Below, in pieces: positions 1 through 12,347 of a stretch of 64,000 bases of DNA (its first letter is position 1; each line of letters begins with the position of its first letter). Source of the DNA: Halichondria panicea (Eukaryota > Porifera > Demospongiae > Suberitida > Halichondriidae); contig NC_087393.1 in NCBI RefSeq assembly GCF_963675165.1, forward strand, positions 886,002-950,001. Direction: 5' to 3'. The translations under genes were made by a program, and so were the position numbers. The notes beneath the pieces were generated by a model. That model was not told the origin of the DNA. It searched no databases and saw nothing but the letters and a program-made list of their open reading frames with translations.

Positions 1-208
1 ACTACATTACAGTGTGTGGTGATGCATACGTGTTTTTTGTTTTTTTACTGTGATTCTGTACCCAAAAGGAGGGCCAAAACTGTTTTAAGCACAACATTTG
101 AAACTAAGCTTTCAGAAACACACAAACTAGATCACCAGATCGAAACTAAGTTACAAATGCTTGCAACTGCATACTCTACCTCTCATATTAACGCTTCTCC
201 CTATGTAC

Positions 209-373
209 CTTTTGTTCAACGGGTACGGACCAGAATGTTTCCCCGTTCCTCTCCACCCGCCACTTGACTCGTCCGACCAACCAGATCCTGCCGTCCTTAT
301 CCATGTAACCGGCATCCTCGATCCTCAGCCACACAAGACCATCATCATCTGTTAGTAATCTAGCAGCGTCCAC

Positions 374-425
<52 letters not shown>

Positions 426-1114
426 TGAGGGTATACAAAAAGTATCATTTGTGTGGGAGAAATTGTGTCAACTGTTCGCGTTACTAGCTCAAACGGAATG
501 CTCACTTAAATTAATCTTTAAAAAGGTTGGCATCTGATGCCCTAATGTTAAACTTAGTGGTGGATCCTTGAGACCTTGTATTATCCTATCTAGTTAAGCA
601 AGCAAAAAAAAAAAAAGGAGAACAAAAGAGCAAACGGCACAAAACCATACAGGTAGAAAAGGCAAACAGATGCCCGACCTTGAGAGTCGAGAATGATGGG
701 TTAAAGAGTCTTTAACTGTGCACCAACACTCCCCATTCATCTGTTGCATTCAGAACAACTAGTATACTGAATAATTATTGTAGCTATTCACTTGGGGCCA
801 TGCTGATTGTAAGCTATATTCACATTTGAGGTAATGCTGACATAAAGTATAGAACTTATCTTAGACTTGATATTGGCTGCTGTAATACTTCAACTTAGCT
901 TGTGCATGGCTGTGTACTTGTGTAAACTAAATCTGACCTTGAGGGAGGCTTAATTTATAAGGTACAGGCCTGTATTGTCTGGGCCAGGTTTTGTGGTGGT
1001 AGTATCTGATAATGGGGATGGGTCTATGTGGTTCTTCTATAGGTGGCAAGCACAAAACTATCGTTAACCTCTAATTTTGGTTCTTAGAATTAGCACAAGG
1101 CATTAAACAGATAG

Positions 1115-1159
<45 letters not shown>

Positions 1160-2840
1160 AGGGAAGGTAAGTAACAAGATTAAGAAGTGTTTTGTGGTAG
1201 CCTCCGTTGCAGGCCTTTTTTCACAGAGAAAATACGGAAGGAATTGGAGGAACAAAGAGCGAAAGAAGGAAATGACTAATTAGCATTAGTTTGTGGTGGG
1301 TTTACCTGATATGTGTTGACGTGCCATCCTGATACAACGATCTCCCCAATCTCCCCGGGGGGTAACTCGTAGTCCCTAGCGATATTCACTGGGTCTGTGG
1401 GGGGTCCTGAGGAAAGGGAGAGGATATGCTGTCAGTTTAGCATAAAAGCACACTATTCAGCAACAAAATATAAGCAATGACGCTACTGGTATAATTATAC
1501 AATAATTATGGATCAACAAAACAGCATTCTAAGGTGAGCTACACAAATACATGTAACGCAATACACATGATTCATAGTGGATCCCGCACCGTCCAGTATC
1601 TTGATGATCTTGACGCTCCCCTTGAACACCGGCTGCCCCACACAATGGCCGACACTGTCCTCTCCCTCAAGCGCCATCTTTTCTTGTGCAAACACGACAC
1701 TCACCGGCTCAGCCTCGGTGGAGCCGTAAATAACAGCAGCTTTTCGTCCGGGGGTTACAGAAGCAATTTTCCTAAAGACCCCCTTATAGATTGGAGCACC
1801 CCCCACAGCTGTGTATTGGACCGGCAGACTGATGTTCTGTTTAATGGCATAATTGGCAATTTTCTCGACAAAAGCTGGAGAGCCTGTTATGGCCGTAGCG
1901 TTGAATTTCTTGGCTTGTTTGAGAACATCTGAAGGACTGAATTTAAGAATGTTGGGATAGATGAGGCAAGTAGAGCCAACCTGAGGGGAAAGAATGGAAC
2001 TTGTCTATTGTGGTCACTCTATAAGCAGGTCACCCTCAGTTAATGTAGACTCGCAAGCCAGCACTTTTTGCAGAGACTGGGCAAACTCTGTGCAGAGACT
2101 CATGCAATGTTTGCCACGATATTTGTCAATATCTATAATACAGCCAGGTTAATGGGCCCCAAAGTCTCCATAGCATGTATTCTAACTGTGCTACCAGGTA
2201 ACCTCTTTATTACAGCCATTGTTAGTCTACCCAACGACGCTGTAGACAGGTTCACTGAATTGATAAATGTGCCAGCTATGGAATGTACTGTACACAAATT
2301 CAAAAAAACCCTTTTGTAAAAAAACGGGGAAGTAGCTAGGGTTGCACTCAAACACCAAAGATAAATGCCCAATATTCACTGTCAGTTAAGAGTGTACCAA
2401 CACTACATGTACTGTACCTACATTAAGGAAGTGCAGTGGGAACACTGGCAGGTTGGTGATGAACACAGCATCCTTCTCCTCCAACCCAATCTCACTCTTA
2501 ATCACCGTCTCGTAGCTTATCGAGATTGCTTGGAACTGTTTCAACACAAAGCTGTGAGGGGGTGGGGCTAGTCATATAGCATGTGCATATATAGCCGTTG
2601 GATTTCATAGCCGTTGGATTGTGCTCAAGAAATAGCTACGTGTCAATTTGACTCGACCAACCTCACCTGTGTTTCCGTAGCAACAGTTTGGGCATGCCGG
2701 TACTGCCAGTAGTGAAGGTCACAAGGGCGTGGTCAACTGGTATGACCTCTGAGGGGTCAAACAGTTCGTGAGAGGTAGTGGGGAGAGTGAGGTCCCCCAC
2801 CTCCAGATGTGTAGGTATCAAGCTCAGCGAGGGGAGGAGG

Positions 2841-2878
<38 letters not shown>

Positions 2879-4356
2879 AGGGGGCGGTACTGTGTGTGTG
2901 TGTAGTTTGTGTGTGTGGGGGGAAGTACTGTGTGTGTGTGTGCGTGTGTGGAGGGGGCGGTACTGTGTGTGTGTGTGTGTGTGTGTATGGAGGGTATCTG
3001 TTACGATGATTCAATTTTATAACCCCATGCTTTTTTTCCATTTGGACCATTTGGGCTCGAAATAAATCACTGATCTAACCTCATCATAATTATCATAGCA
3101 CTACTACTAAATACACATTTTTATTTGGAAATCGAACATTTGGAACACAAGTTATGGACAATCAAAGATAGCTCTGAAAACGATCCTCACCCACTTGTAG
3201 GGTTTCACCTAGGATATAGGCTTGGGGGAGGAATATGGTGCGCATGATAGCACAAAGGAACATTTAGGTCATACTCACTTCTGAAATTGCTTACAGTTGG
3301 ACCAAATAATAGAAAATGAAGGTGAGAAGCTGAGCATTTTGAAGCTTCCCCCCACTAGATGAAACCCTGCTTGCAAATAATGGTGATGCTCCAGCTGACA
3401 AATTTGGACTGTACCAAAATCGGATCCAAATGTTAAGGTAACCAGAAGCTTGTTAGTATTACTGTACAGTATGTACACACACAGCTTATCTCTTCACCTT
3501 GATGTACTTGAACTTTGAACCTTTTTTCCAGATCCACACCGACGATTTGGCTACTGCTATGCAATGATCACATCTCTCCAGGCCCATGGATGGGTCAATG
3601 ATGATCACAGAGCCACCTGCAACCCAAGAGTACGGAGAAATACTGTAGTCAAAATTTTTTTCCAACAACTATAACTACATGCCAGAGTAGATACGACGAT
3701 TAATAAATTAGATGTTCGAGATCTATGCTTGTAGGCAGAGGGCGAGCGTGCCCCACAGATGCTTTGAATAGCTGATCTGATGAGCGAATGAGAGCTTGCA
3801 CCTCTTGCTATAATACAGCAAATACAACTTTTCTCCTCAGGGGAGGTAGGGAATATTAACTGATGATGATGTATTTCTTCAAGTACATGCTCCACTTACC
3901 TATAGCAAAGACAGCTATGGCGATAGCGTAGAAGTCAACTGAGACTGGAACGGTCATGAGGACTCGGTCGTTAGGGGACACGCCCCTCCACTTGAGGAGG
4001 GTGATGGTGGCAGTGATCTTCTCGTGGAGCTGGACACCTGTACAACAGTCATCACTGTTCACTGCCTGTACGAATGAGAGGGGGTGTGGTGTGGTGGGGG
4101 GGCAGTGATATGGGGAACGTACGTATAAAAGTAACGTTCCATCACTCATCAAATTAGTATAGCTAGCTATAAAATGGCTCAACATTACACACTCTAGCGA
4201 ACACCACCATGTACGTACCTATACCAGTACCACTGACTACTACAGCATGTACATATTCATTTAAGCGGAAATTAATAAACTTACCAGTAGCACTTTGTTT
4301 GGGTACTGTCTGAGGGACTTAAGAATATGAAAGGAGAAGTTGGACGTGGCCTCCAT
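209..4356 (-). CDS. AMP-binding (ANL superfamily) adenylate-forming enzyme, 3' end off window
   Basis: Eight phase-consistent exons: 4285-4356, 3900-4065, 3508-3616, 2667-2822, 2422-2551, 1590-1980, 1306-1406, 209-373. They give 430 codons and end on a donor (GTACAT), so the C-terminus lies beyond position 1. Visible family motifs are the phosphate-binding loop TTGSTGMPK (exon 4), the YGSTEAEP acyl-adenylate motif (exon 6), GEIGEIVVSG (exon 7) and the hinge-side DAGYMDKDGRIWLVGRV (exon 8). ANL enzymes activate a carboxylate with ATP as an acyl-AMP, usually passing it to CoA; the substrate cannot be read here. The GR-x-KWRV-type region after the hinge recalls OleC-like or FAAL-like subgroups, which is only an inference. 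The start ATG at 4356 has a purine context (AGCCATGG). The exon 3 to exon 4 junction is the weakest, with the acceptor at 2823 in a GAG. The gene shares a short divergent promoter with TSR3. Confidence 0.85.
2046..2125. mobile_element. Partial relative of the hAT-like MITE
   Basis: GTAGACTCGCAAGCCAGCAC followed by a CAGAGACTG...CAAACTCTG segment matches the left arm of the element at 20605. No right arm was found. It lies in an intron of the AMP-binding gene. Confidence 0.55.
2840..2990 (+). repeat. (TG)n compound microsatellite
   Basis: Four TG tracts separated by GGAGGGGGCGGTACTG-like spacers, so a short higher-order repeat. It lies just upstream (on the coding strand) of exon 4 of the AMP-binding gene. 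Confidence 0.8.
3199..3368. mobile_element. Short MITE with AGGGTTTCA ends
   Basis: The ends AGGGTTTCACCTAGG and ACTAGATGAAACCCT are inverted, with inner GGGGGAGG and CCCCCC runs. It is a small relative of the foldback at 24530-25222. It lies in intron 3 of the AMP-binding gene. Confidence 0.6.
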
Positions 4357-4560
4357 GGCTATATCTGATCCAGGGTTGACTGATTGATGAATGATGAGCA
4401 AATAATTGATGTCACCTTTAAAGTTCACACTAAAATTATGGATTTCTGGCCTAATGACCTTTGCACTCGCTACTCTTCTTCGCAATCTTTCTTGCCTCCA
4501 TCCACGTGGGCAGCAAATATTATGACCTTTGCACCCACGTGGCTAAAAAATAAACCTAAG
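4357..4560. promoter_or_regulatory. Divergent promoter between AMP-binding gene and TSR3
   Basis: Only about 204 bp separate the two start codons. The interval holds two CACGTG E-boxes (4503-4508 and 4536-4541). It also holds two copies of TGACCTTTGCAC (about 4456-4467 and 4523-4534), which resembles a nuclear-receptor DR1 half-site pair. No TATA box is obvious. A MYC/USF-type E-box would suit a ribosome-biogenesis gene such as TSR3. That functional reading is inference. Confidence 0.5.
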
Positions 4561-6055
4561 ATGCCCAAAAACAGACCCAAAGGGCCAGGGAAAGCCTCTC
4601 ACAGTGAGAAGGGAGCTAAGAGGAGTCAAGCCAAGAAATGGAGTCAGTCAGGACACAAGGAGACAGAGGTTGCAACAGGAGTTAGGTAGGCATTGTGTCT
4701 GCGGCCAAATGTATCCCTAGCCCTAGAAACAACCAATACTTTTACTAAACGTCTGAATTAAAGTGCCACTTGGACATTTCACCTAATAGTCCCCTTTGAT
4801 TTTCTCGAAACTATAATTGCTAAAGCTTCCAAAGAGCTACAGAATGCATTAGTTACTGTCAAAGAGTGGTTCTTCTTTCCACAGCTCAGATGGTGAAGGA
4901 GACGCCCTGTCAGACAGACTCTCCGCTATGGCAGTGAGTGGAGGAGACTCGACTACAGTACAACTGTCTATGTGGGTGGGTACATGCTCCATATATAATT
5001 GGTTTCTGTAGCATTAAAATTCTCACCCTATTGTTTAGTTTTGTTGGTTGCCAAATTCCATCAATGTGGATTATATATCATCTCTCTGTGTAGGACCTTG
5101 GACACTGTGACCCTAAGAAGTGTTCAGGACGTAAATTGTGTCGACTTGGGTTTGTTCGAACTCTTCATCTGTCTCATCGATTCCCCGGTGTGGTGCTGTC
5201 CCCAATGGGAGAGAAGTGTGTATCTCAGGAAGACAGAGACATTATGCTACAAAGAGGGTTAGCAGTGATTGACTGCTCCTGGGCAAAACTGGACTCCACC
5301 CCATTTGCTAAAATGAAAGGGGCTCACCCACGGCTACTACCGTTTCTGGTGGCAGCTAATCCAATTAATTATGGTCGGCCTTGCAAGTTATCGTGTGTGG
5401 AAGCTTTTGCAGCTGCTTTGATAATTACAGGTGCCCCCTGCACATGTGTCTGTGTGTAGATAATGATCGATAGTTTGTTTTTCCAGGTTTGCGTGACATT
5501 GGTGAAAGTTTACTTATGCAGTTCAAGTGGGGTCATGGTTTCTTATCACTAAACAGGTGCCCTCAATGTGACTTTCACTTACAACAGTTAGTCACCACAC
5601 GTTTAAGCACAATACACCACAGTGCCCTCAAGATAAACACATTAGCCAACTGTGCCAAGCTATTATGTCCTCTCTCCCGCCCCCCTCCCTCCCCACACAC
5701 AGTGAACTTCTTGAGAGATACTCACAATGCAGGACAGGTGCCGAGATCGTGAAGGCCCAACAAGAATGGCTTGAGCAGGAACGACTGCAAGCCAGTCAAC
5801 AAAGAGAAGGTACGTGTGACAAACTGCTATAGCGATATTTAATTGATTTGCTATCTCCTGTTGATTGCAGTGGACTACCCTCCAAGCTGCTCCAGTTCTG
5901 AAGACGACTGTGAATCAGAAACTGACGACAAGACATTGTTAGTTTTACACTTTACACAGTTTGCTAAATATATAATCTTTTTTCTTTCCTGCAGATCGTC
6001 TGATGATTTTACGGCTTGTGTTGCTAAAACGAGCACTAAAGAACACAATGATTGA
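4561..6055 (+). CDS. TSR3: 18S rRNA aminocarboxypropyltransferase TSR3
   Basis: Seven exons with matching phases: 4561-4685, 4885-4975, 5094-5430, 5487-5556, 5703-5809, 5871-5937, 5995-6055. They encode 285 residues. TSR3 transfers the aminocarboxypropyl group of S-adenosylmethionine to a hypermodified pseudouridine of 18S rRNA late in 40S maturation. Diagnostic segments are [15 protein letters not shown] (about residues 73-87), [39 protein letters not shown] with [11 protein letters not shown], and [11 protein letters not shown]. The N-terminus (residues 1-42) is strongly basic, as expected for a nucleolar protein, and the C-terminal tail is acidic ([13 protein letters not shown]). Exon 1 begins at MPKNRPKG. 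An upstream in-frame ATG at about 4522 is possible but lies in the divergent promoter. The length is close to that of animal TSR3. Confidence 0.93.
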
Positions 6056-6331
6056 TTTTATATGTTTTTTTATTCATTGACAACCATCTGTTATACAATC
6101 ATGTATTCATTGTGTGTTACTATTAATAGAATGATGTCACAAATCAATATAAACCACAGCTTGCGGTAGTCCAGAGTTTACTACAATAACATACATTATG
6201 TACCACAAAGTACAACGTATGACTCGTATTTTATATTGAACATACAATCTACAACTATTTACAAGACAAGAGTAGCTCAACGATCGTATATTGAACCCTC
6301 TATAACCAAGAGCTACTGTGAACCTTCAGCC

Positions 6332-7216
6332 ATGGGTCACTCTCAGTCAAGAAATCAATCAGACAACTCCGTCAAGACAAGAGGGACCAAACAAAAAAGC
6401 TCTAAAGACAAGCACAGACGGTCTCAACCGCTACCCCCCTCTAGCTCTAGCTCTCCTGACAAGACACCAGCCAACTTGACACGAGCCTCATCCCTCACCC
6501 AGGCCTCCAGCTCACCTAGGACCCCACCACAAAGCTCTCTCAAACAAGAGAAACCAACAGCCACAAGAAGTGGTACAGACAGGATCGTACCAGCAAGGCA
6601 GTTCCCACCGTCTATAGGCGGACAGGGTAACGGCAACAAGCACAGTCAGATCGAGAAGTACTTCACAAAGTATAAAGATGCCGGTGAAGACGCCATACTA
6701 GCCGATGGAATGGAGAAGTTTTGTGTGGATCTTGGCGTAGAGCCGACAGAGTTTATCGTACTGGTGTTAGCGTGGAAGTTTGAGGCGTCACAGATGTGTA
6801 GATTCACAAGAGAGGAGTTTGTTAATGGCTGTCAGAAGTTACGAGTACACGATGCCAAATCACTCAAAGAAAGATTCCCTGAACTCTCGGCCGAAGCCAA
6901 AAACGAAAGAAATTTTAAGGACTTGTATAATTTCACTTTTTCGTTTGGTTTAGACCACAGCACAGGTCAAAGGTCACTCCCCATCGACATGGCGGTTCCA
7001 CTATGGGATCTGGTGTTCTCGCTAAAAAGACCGGAGGTTTTGAATCGGTGGTTCGAGTTTCTGAAGCTCAACCAGATTCGTGGTATATCTAGGGACACTT
7101 GGAACATGTTTCTGCCATTCGTGGAGACCATTCTACCTGACATGACAAACTATGATGAATCTGAGGCTTGGCCTAGTCTCTTTGACGATTTTGTGGAGGC
7201 TGAGCTCGAGAAATAG
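6332..7216 (+). CDS. DCUN1D3: DCUN1D3-like DCN1 (potentiating neddylation) protein, intronless
   Basis: Single exon of 294 residues if translation starts at 6332. DCN1-like proteins act as co-E3 factors for NEDD8 conjugation to cullins. The C-terminal PONY domain is clear from about residue 105: KYKDAGEDAILADGMEKFC, LGVEPTEFIVLVLAWKF, FTREEFVNGC, FKDLYNFTFSFGLD, GQRSLPIDMAVPLWDLVF, then GISRDTWNMFLPF and ESEAWPSLFDDFVE near the end. The start MGHSQS gives Gly2 and Ser6, matching an N-myristoylation signal. Myristoylation is the property that sets DCUN1D3 apart from its paralogues. An in-frame ATG at 6236 would add 32 residues and hide that glycine, so 6332 (context GCCATGG) is preferred. Residues 10-100 are low-complexity Ser/Pro/Lys-rich. 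Confidence 0.9.
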   Translation: MGHSQSRNQSDNSVKTRGTKQKSSKDKHRRSQPLPPSSSSSPDKTPANLTRASSLTQASSSPRTPPQSSLKQEKPTATRSGTDRIVPARQFPPSIGGQGNGNKHSQIEKYFTKYKDAGEDAILADGMEKFCVDLGVEPTEFIVLVLAWKFEASQMCRFTREEFVNGCQKLRVHDAKSLKERFPELSAEAKNERNFKDLYNFTFSFGLDHSTGQRSLPIDMAVPLWDLVFSLKRPEVLNRWFEFLKLNQIRGISRDTWNMFLPFVETILPDMTNYDESEAWPSLFDDFVEAELEK

Positions 7217-8486
7217 GCTATCATGTGACTTCAAAGCATTTTTCATATGCTCTTATGTTAGCTATGTATGTTGATTCATTAATTTTTGTATGTTTCTGTG
7301 TGTTTTAATATTCCTAACATGTACTGTGTTATGTACTAGTACGATTGTATTTGGTTTTTGTCATTCAATGATATTCAGTTGCACAGTAATTATAATTATA
7401 ATTAACATTTTTATCCCTAAAGGTCATCCACCCCCTCCTCGCTGAATGAACTGATCCCTAGTAACGATAATTACGGATATAATTATACAAATTCTACGAC
7501 TATAGCTATGTGTTTGAATGTGTGTGACGTATGTTGATTGGTGTTTTCTTTCAACATAATTACTAAACATTTTCACTTTACTGATAATATACATACAACC
7601 CCTCATGTTGTACACAGATATAGATATCTTCATAAAATGAGTGTTGTTCATTTCATACACCACGGCATATAATTATAGAGATTCACAAAATTTAATATAC
7701 ATAGCATCGTTGTATAATCATAATATCCGACCACAAACACAAACCACACATTTTTCATAGTATAAGCATAAACAGTATTATTTTCGTACATAGCGCACTC
7801 AAATTTGTACAGCGAAGCAGTCACGGCATGCAATTTTATAATAGCAGTTTTTGCAGACTCGAAACAAAAACCTTGAAGTAGCACGTCATTCACACCTCAA
7901 GGAAAGGATTTACATCAACGTAACGTAGGATTTGTGAGTATATAATTATCTCAGATCATGCACAGTTACTCCGGAGGAAGGAACGAATCGTCAATAATGC
8001 AGAAAGAGTTGGAGAGTCCATTTTATCGAAACAGTAATCGAACATTAATTTATACAACATGAAGAAACACCTATATATATTAATGGCCCAGTCTTTCACT
8101 TGATTCTTAGTACGTGTATTTTATAGTGTACACATTTGAGTAGACAAAATTAATGTTTTTTGTGGCTGGATTTAATCTAGCCTCGATCCCAGGCTGTACT
8201 TCAGGGGAGGCTGGATTTAATCACGCTGTGTATTGCATTTTGTGAAAATCTCCATAGTGCATATTAAATGAACAGTATAGTTATATTATATTGGTTTGCA
8301 TTGCTGCATCTGTGCACAAATTAATAAATGACAACATGAGGGGTTAAACATAAAACAATTTGCATTATAAAAACTAAGTGAAAATTTTGAAGTGGAAGAA
8401 TTCAGGTTGAAAGAGAACACCAATTAACGTACATGTATATACAGTTCACATTTAAACAACAACAAAAAACAATCAAATATTAGATA
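7217..8486. other. Convergent 3' intergenic interval, no gene seen
   Basis: This 1.27 kb AT-rich interval lies between the stop codons of the DCUN1D3-like gene and the MRTF gene. I see no convincing exon on either strand; short ORFs at 7424-7893 (minus) lack family features. It should contain both 3' UTRs. An imperfect direct repeat of GGCTGGATTTAATC occurs at about 8164 and 8209. Confidence 0.6.
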
Positions 8487-11400
8487 CTAACTGGACAGTC
8501 CAAGTTCTAACAGAGCCTTCTCATCCGACTGTACCAGTATTCCATTATGGTCGAGAAACGATCCGATATCGTTCCCAGGGGTCAGACCATTCAGCGAGGG
8601 GTTGGACGCCTTCATGAAATTGTTCCCTAAATGTCCGCTATTATCGTCCATAAATTGCATTTGAAACTGGTCTTGCGGTAGAGAACCTGGATTCGATTGA
8701 GAGCCAATATTTCCAAACACAGGTGAGAAGCCCCCCAGGCCGTTTCCAGCCGCCATATTCTCCAAATCGAGCCATCCAAGTTCGTTTCCGAGCATGACGT
8801 TTCCGGCCATGTTATAAGATCCGCTCCCGGCAGGTACATTTCTTGAGCCATCTTGACCAGGAATAGTGAGACATAGGTCTGAGCCAGTTAGCGTTTTCTG
8901 TAGTGAAGGGTTTTGGGAATTCAAAGCAGCTCCGAGCATGAGATTGTCGGAGCCTTGTCTTGGGGTGTGTTTTGTGGGACTTGTGTAGCTCAGGTGTGGG
9001 TGTGAGTTGAGTGTGTGATGGTGTGGGAGGGTGACGGGGTGAGACTGCGGCCCACCATGGAAACCTAAGTGTGTGTGTGGGGGGGGGGGGGGTTAGTGAG
9101 TGTATATGTGAGTGAACATTTTTTTAGCTTTAACTAGGATTGTAAATGCCTTATAACAAAAACAGGAAGATAGACAGACAAAAACGGAATTCCTTCATGT
9201 AAAGAATGTGCTACATGTAGCTGCACGCGTGAGCTCTATATTATCATGCACACATGTGTACAACATCTGTAAATACATTGAAAATGCAAAGCTACATCTG
9301 TAAGTATAGTTACTTTGTGGCTACACAGCCAATCCTTTGTTAGTGAAACTCGAAACTGTTAAAAATAATTATTAAGACTTCCTTTTACTTGTAATTACTT
9401 TAGCAAAACATAGATGCTCTTTAAACGAGGGTAAACACACATAAGCTAATCACAAGCAAATTCAGTAGCCCCCTCACCTGTACTGTCCCCCTTGATGATG
9501 TCCAGGAGGTCTGAGAAGCTTTCCCCCGTATCCATAGCCATATCCATGTCCATCATTATACCGTCCTGTGGTAGATTGTTCATGTCTCCGCCCACCACCT
9601 CCGAGTCAAACGACGCACTACTGTATGGGGGGAGGTAGACACATTTAGAGAACAATATTAACGCACAATACATGAGGATAGCATTTGGTAAAGAGTGTTC
9701 CTAAGGTTGTACAAATTAAGGTACTCAAGTAGGAAAAGGGTCATTAAACTAGATAACATATAATACACCACCTACGCACACACGAGAACATACCTATGTT
9801 GCAGCTGTCCTAGTTGAGGATGTGGCCCTGTCAGACTGATTGACCTTTGAACTGAAGCTTCGTAACTGGGAGGGTTCATCGGGTGAACTTTGACATTCAT
9901 GCTGTCAGGAACCGGCATCTGTCCAGGTCTAAGCGGGTCTTGGATCCGAGCCATCATTTCCGAGGTCAGACCAGATGCTACCACAGTGTTGTTATTACCC
10001 ATTAGGGAATTCTCAAAGTGTGCCACACTCGTTGTTATCATATTCATCGGGGTACTTGGAACCAGAAACGTGTCATGTGATCTCTGAGATATGAGTCCAT
10101 TGCTTGTAGTTGCCAGGGACGACGGTGTCGTGTTGCCGTGGACAATGGTAGTAGCAACTGTTGAATCATCCATCATCTCAGCCAGATCGTTCGAAGTTAG
10201 CGGACTAGAGGGTAGAGACCGTGCGGATTTGTCTCCTTGCATCTGTACTTTGCCCTCGTTTCCTCGATGCGATAGAGTGCCTCGATCTTTCTGATGGATA
10301 GATTGCTGATAAGTGGGTGGAGCTTGAGACGGGTACGAGGGCAGCTTGATGGCAACAAGTTCGTTCAAATCCGGACAGGGGGCTAGTGATTTGGCGCCCA
10401 TAGATCCTTTCTGACTGATGTAATTGCGTTTCTTTTGTTGTAACATTTCTTCAAACTCATGCTGTAGTGTTGAGGCCGGGAAAACTTCGGGGAGCATGGC
10501 AGGCATTGATTCGACTCTCATGGGTGGGTTGGTACTATGGTGCTTTAGACTTGTGTAAGAATGACTATGATGTAATCCGCCATTGTGCTGGTCTGAGGGG
10601 AACGTGAACACAGGGGAGTTTGTGGGAGACGAGGGAGACAATGTGAGAGGGTTGGAATCCACTGAGGAGGCAGTACCGAGACTAAAGGCTTGTCGTCGAC
10701 TATCTTTCGAGGAGTTGTCAGGGAGAGCTCTAGTGGGCAGCTGACGTTTGTTTGCGTCCAATAGCCTATCAACAAGTTCTGCTTTCTTGCCTGACACTAT
10801 TAAGCCCAGTTCTTTGCAGGCAGCTTTCAAATCGCTCACTTTGAGGTCGTCAAATCGAACGCTCGAAACGTTCTGTTTGTTGGGCATCTCAACGCTGATG
10901 ACTTGTGGTAGTTGCGGGATCACACTGAGTTGCTTAGGTAGACTGATGGGCATTTCTCCAGCTGCAGTGCTCACTGGTATACCAGCCTTCACAGCTGCTA
11001 GGGCAAGGCTCTTCTGCTCTTTGGAGAGCGAGTTAAACAAATCAGGCAACTTTTGCATCACAGCTCCATTCTGTTGCATTACTTGAAGCTGAAGATACAG
11101 CTGCTGTTGCTGAAGGAGCAAATCGTACGGATTGTTAGATTTGGGAAGGGCTTTTGGAGTCTGTTTTCCTCCCTTGGGGGTGCTCTTAGTAGGAGGTACA
11201 TATTCGTGGTAGCGAAGTTTTCGATATTTCTGTTGCTTCTGTTGCTTTTTTCTAGTTTGGCTCGGAGAAGGGGCTTTCCCTATACCGGATGACATAATCC
11301 CTGCAGTATGTGCGGCATTGTAAGAACCCATAGTGCTGGGGGGGTAAGTGGAGTTGAACCCGCGAGGGGACGGTATGGGGGGCGATCGATCTTCGTACGC

Positions 11401-12316
11401 ATCTCCAAAGGAATTTGACGGACTGAGAGAAGAGTCGCTCATCTTGCGTCTGTGTGCTTCCAAAGAGAGCGGTGATGCAAGGTCTTTAGTGGGGCTAACA
11501 TAACCGGTGTTCAATTGACTCGAGGTGGGGGCTGACGTGGCGATGGAGTGCCTCTGTAGCACAGGCTTGTGTTCAGACTCGCTGGCTGTTCGCTGCAGAG
11601 CAATGGAGGGGATGTCTTGGGACTGGCCACTTCCATCATCGTCGTGTGAGAATTTTTCGACATTTTCAATCACTGTGGCAAGCTCAGGTTCAAGAATTCG
11701 ATCTTTGATGAGTTGAATGGGGCCAGGACGATTAGCAAGTTTTTCGTTTAGGGAATCGACTTTTTTGTTTTTCATCAGCTGGACTTGCTTGGCTTGTAAG
11801 CCCGGGTCAATATTCATAAACAAATCTGTGTGTGTGTGTGTGAGTGTGAGTGTGAGTGAGTGAGTGTGTGTGTGGGCAGTGGGAGTGTGAGTGAGTGTGA
11901 GTGAGTGGGCGGTGGGAGTGTGAGTGAGTGGGCGGTGGGAGTGTGAGTGAGTGTGTGGGTGGGGGAGGTTTACAAAACTACAAAATGACTATGTTAGTAC
12001 ATAAACTCCGACCACAAGTGGACTCCACCACTATACATAATTATCAAATTAAGCTAATTGAATAAAGAAGGGAGTCTTCCACCACCCACCCACCACCAGT
12101 GTGGGGGCACCCAAAAGTGGTGAATGTGTACATTCTTACATCAATGGCAATACAACCTCCTAACATGTCTCTACAAGCTCACAATGAACTGTACATGCAG
12201 TGTGTACATTACAAGCTATAAACATAAAAATCCAAGAGAACGTGGCTAGAAGCCTATAGAAGCTGTTAGCTTTCGTCGCATTGCAACCGTTGAGCAGTTA
12301 CAGCTGGAACAGACAC

Positions 12317-12347
<31 letters not shown>

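Noticed and set aside
2757..3065. ORFs on both strands rich in Cys-Val or His-Thr
   Set aside because: They are translations of (TG)n microsatellites, not genes.
10748..11716. Plus-strand ORFs inside the MRTF exon 5 region
   Set aside because: They overlap a 2 kb exon with strong MRTF domains on the other strand and have no family features.
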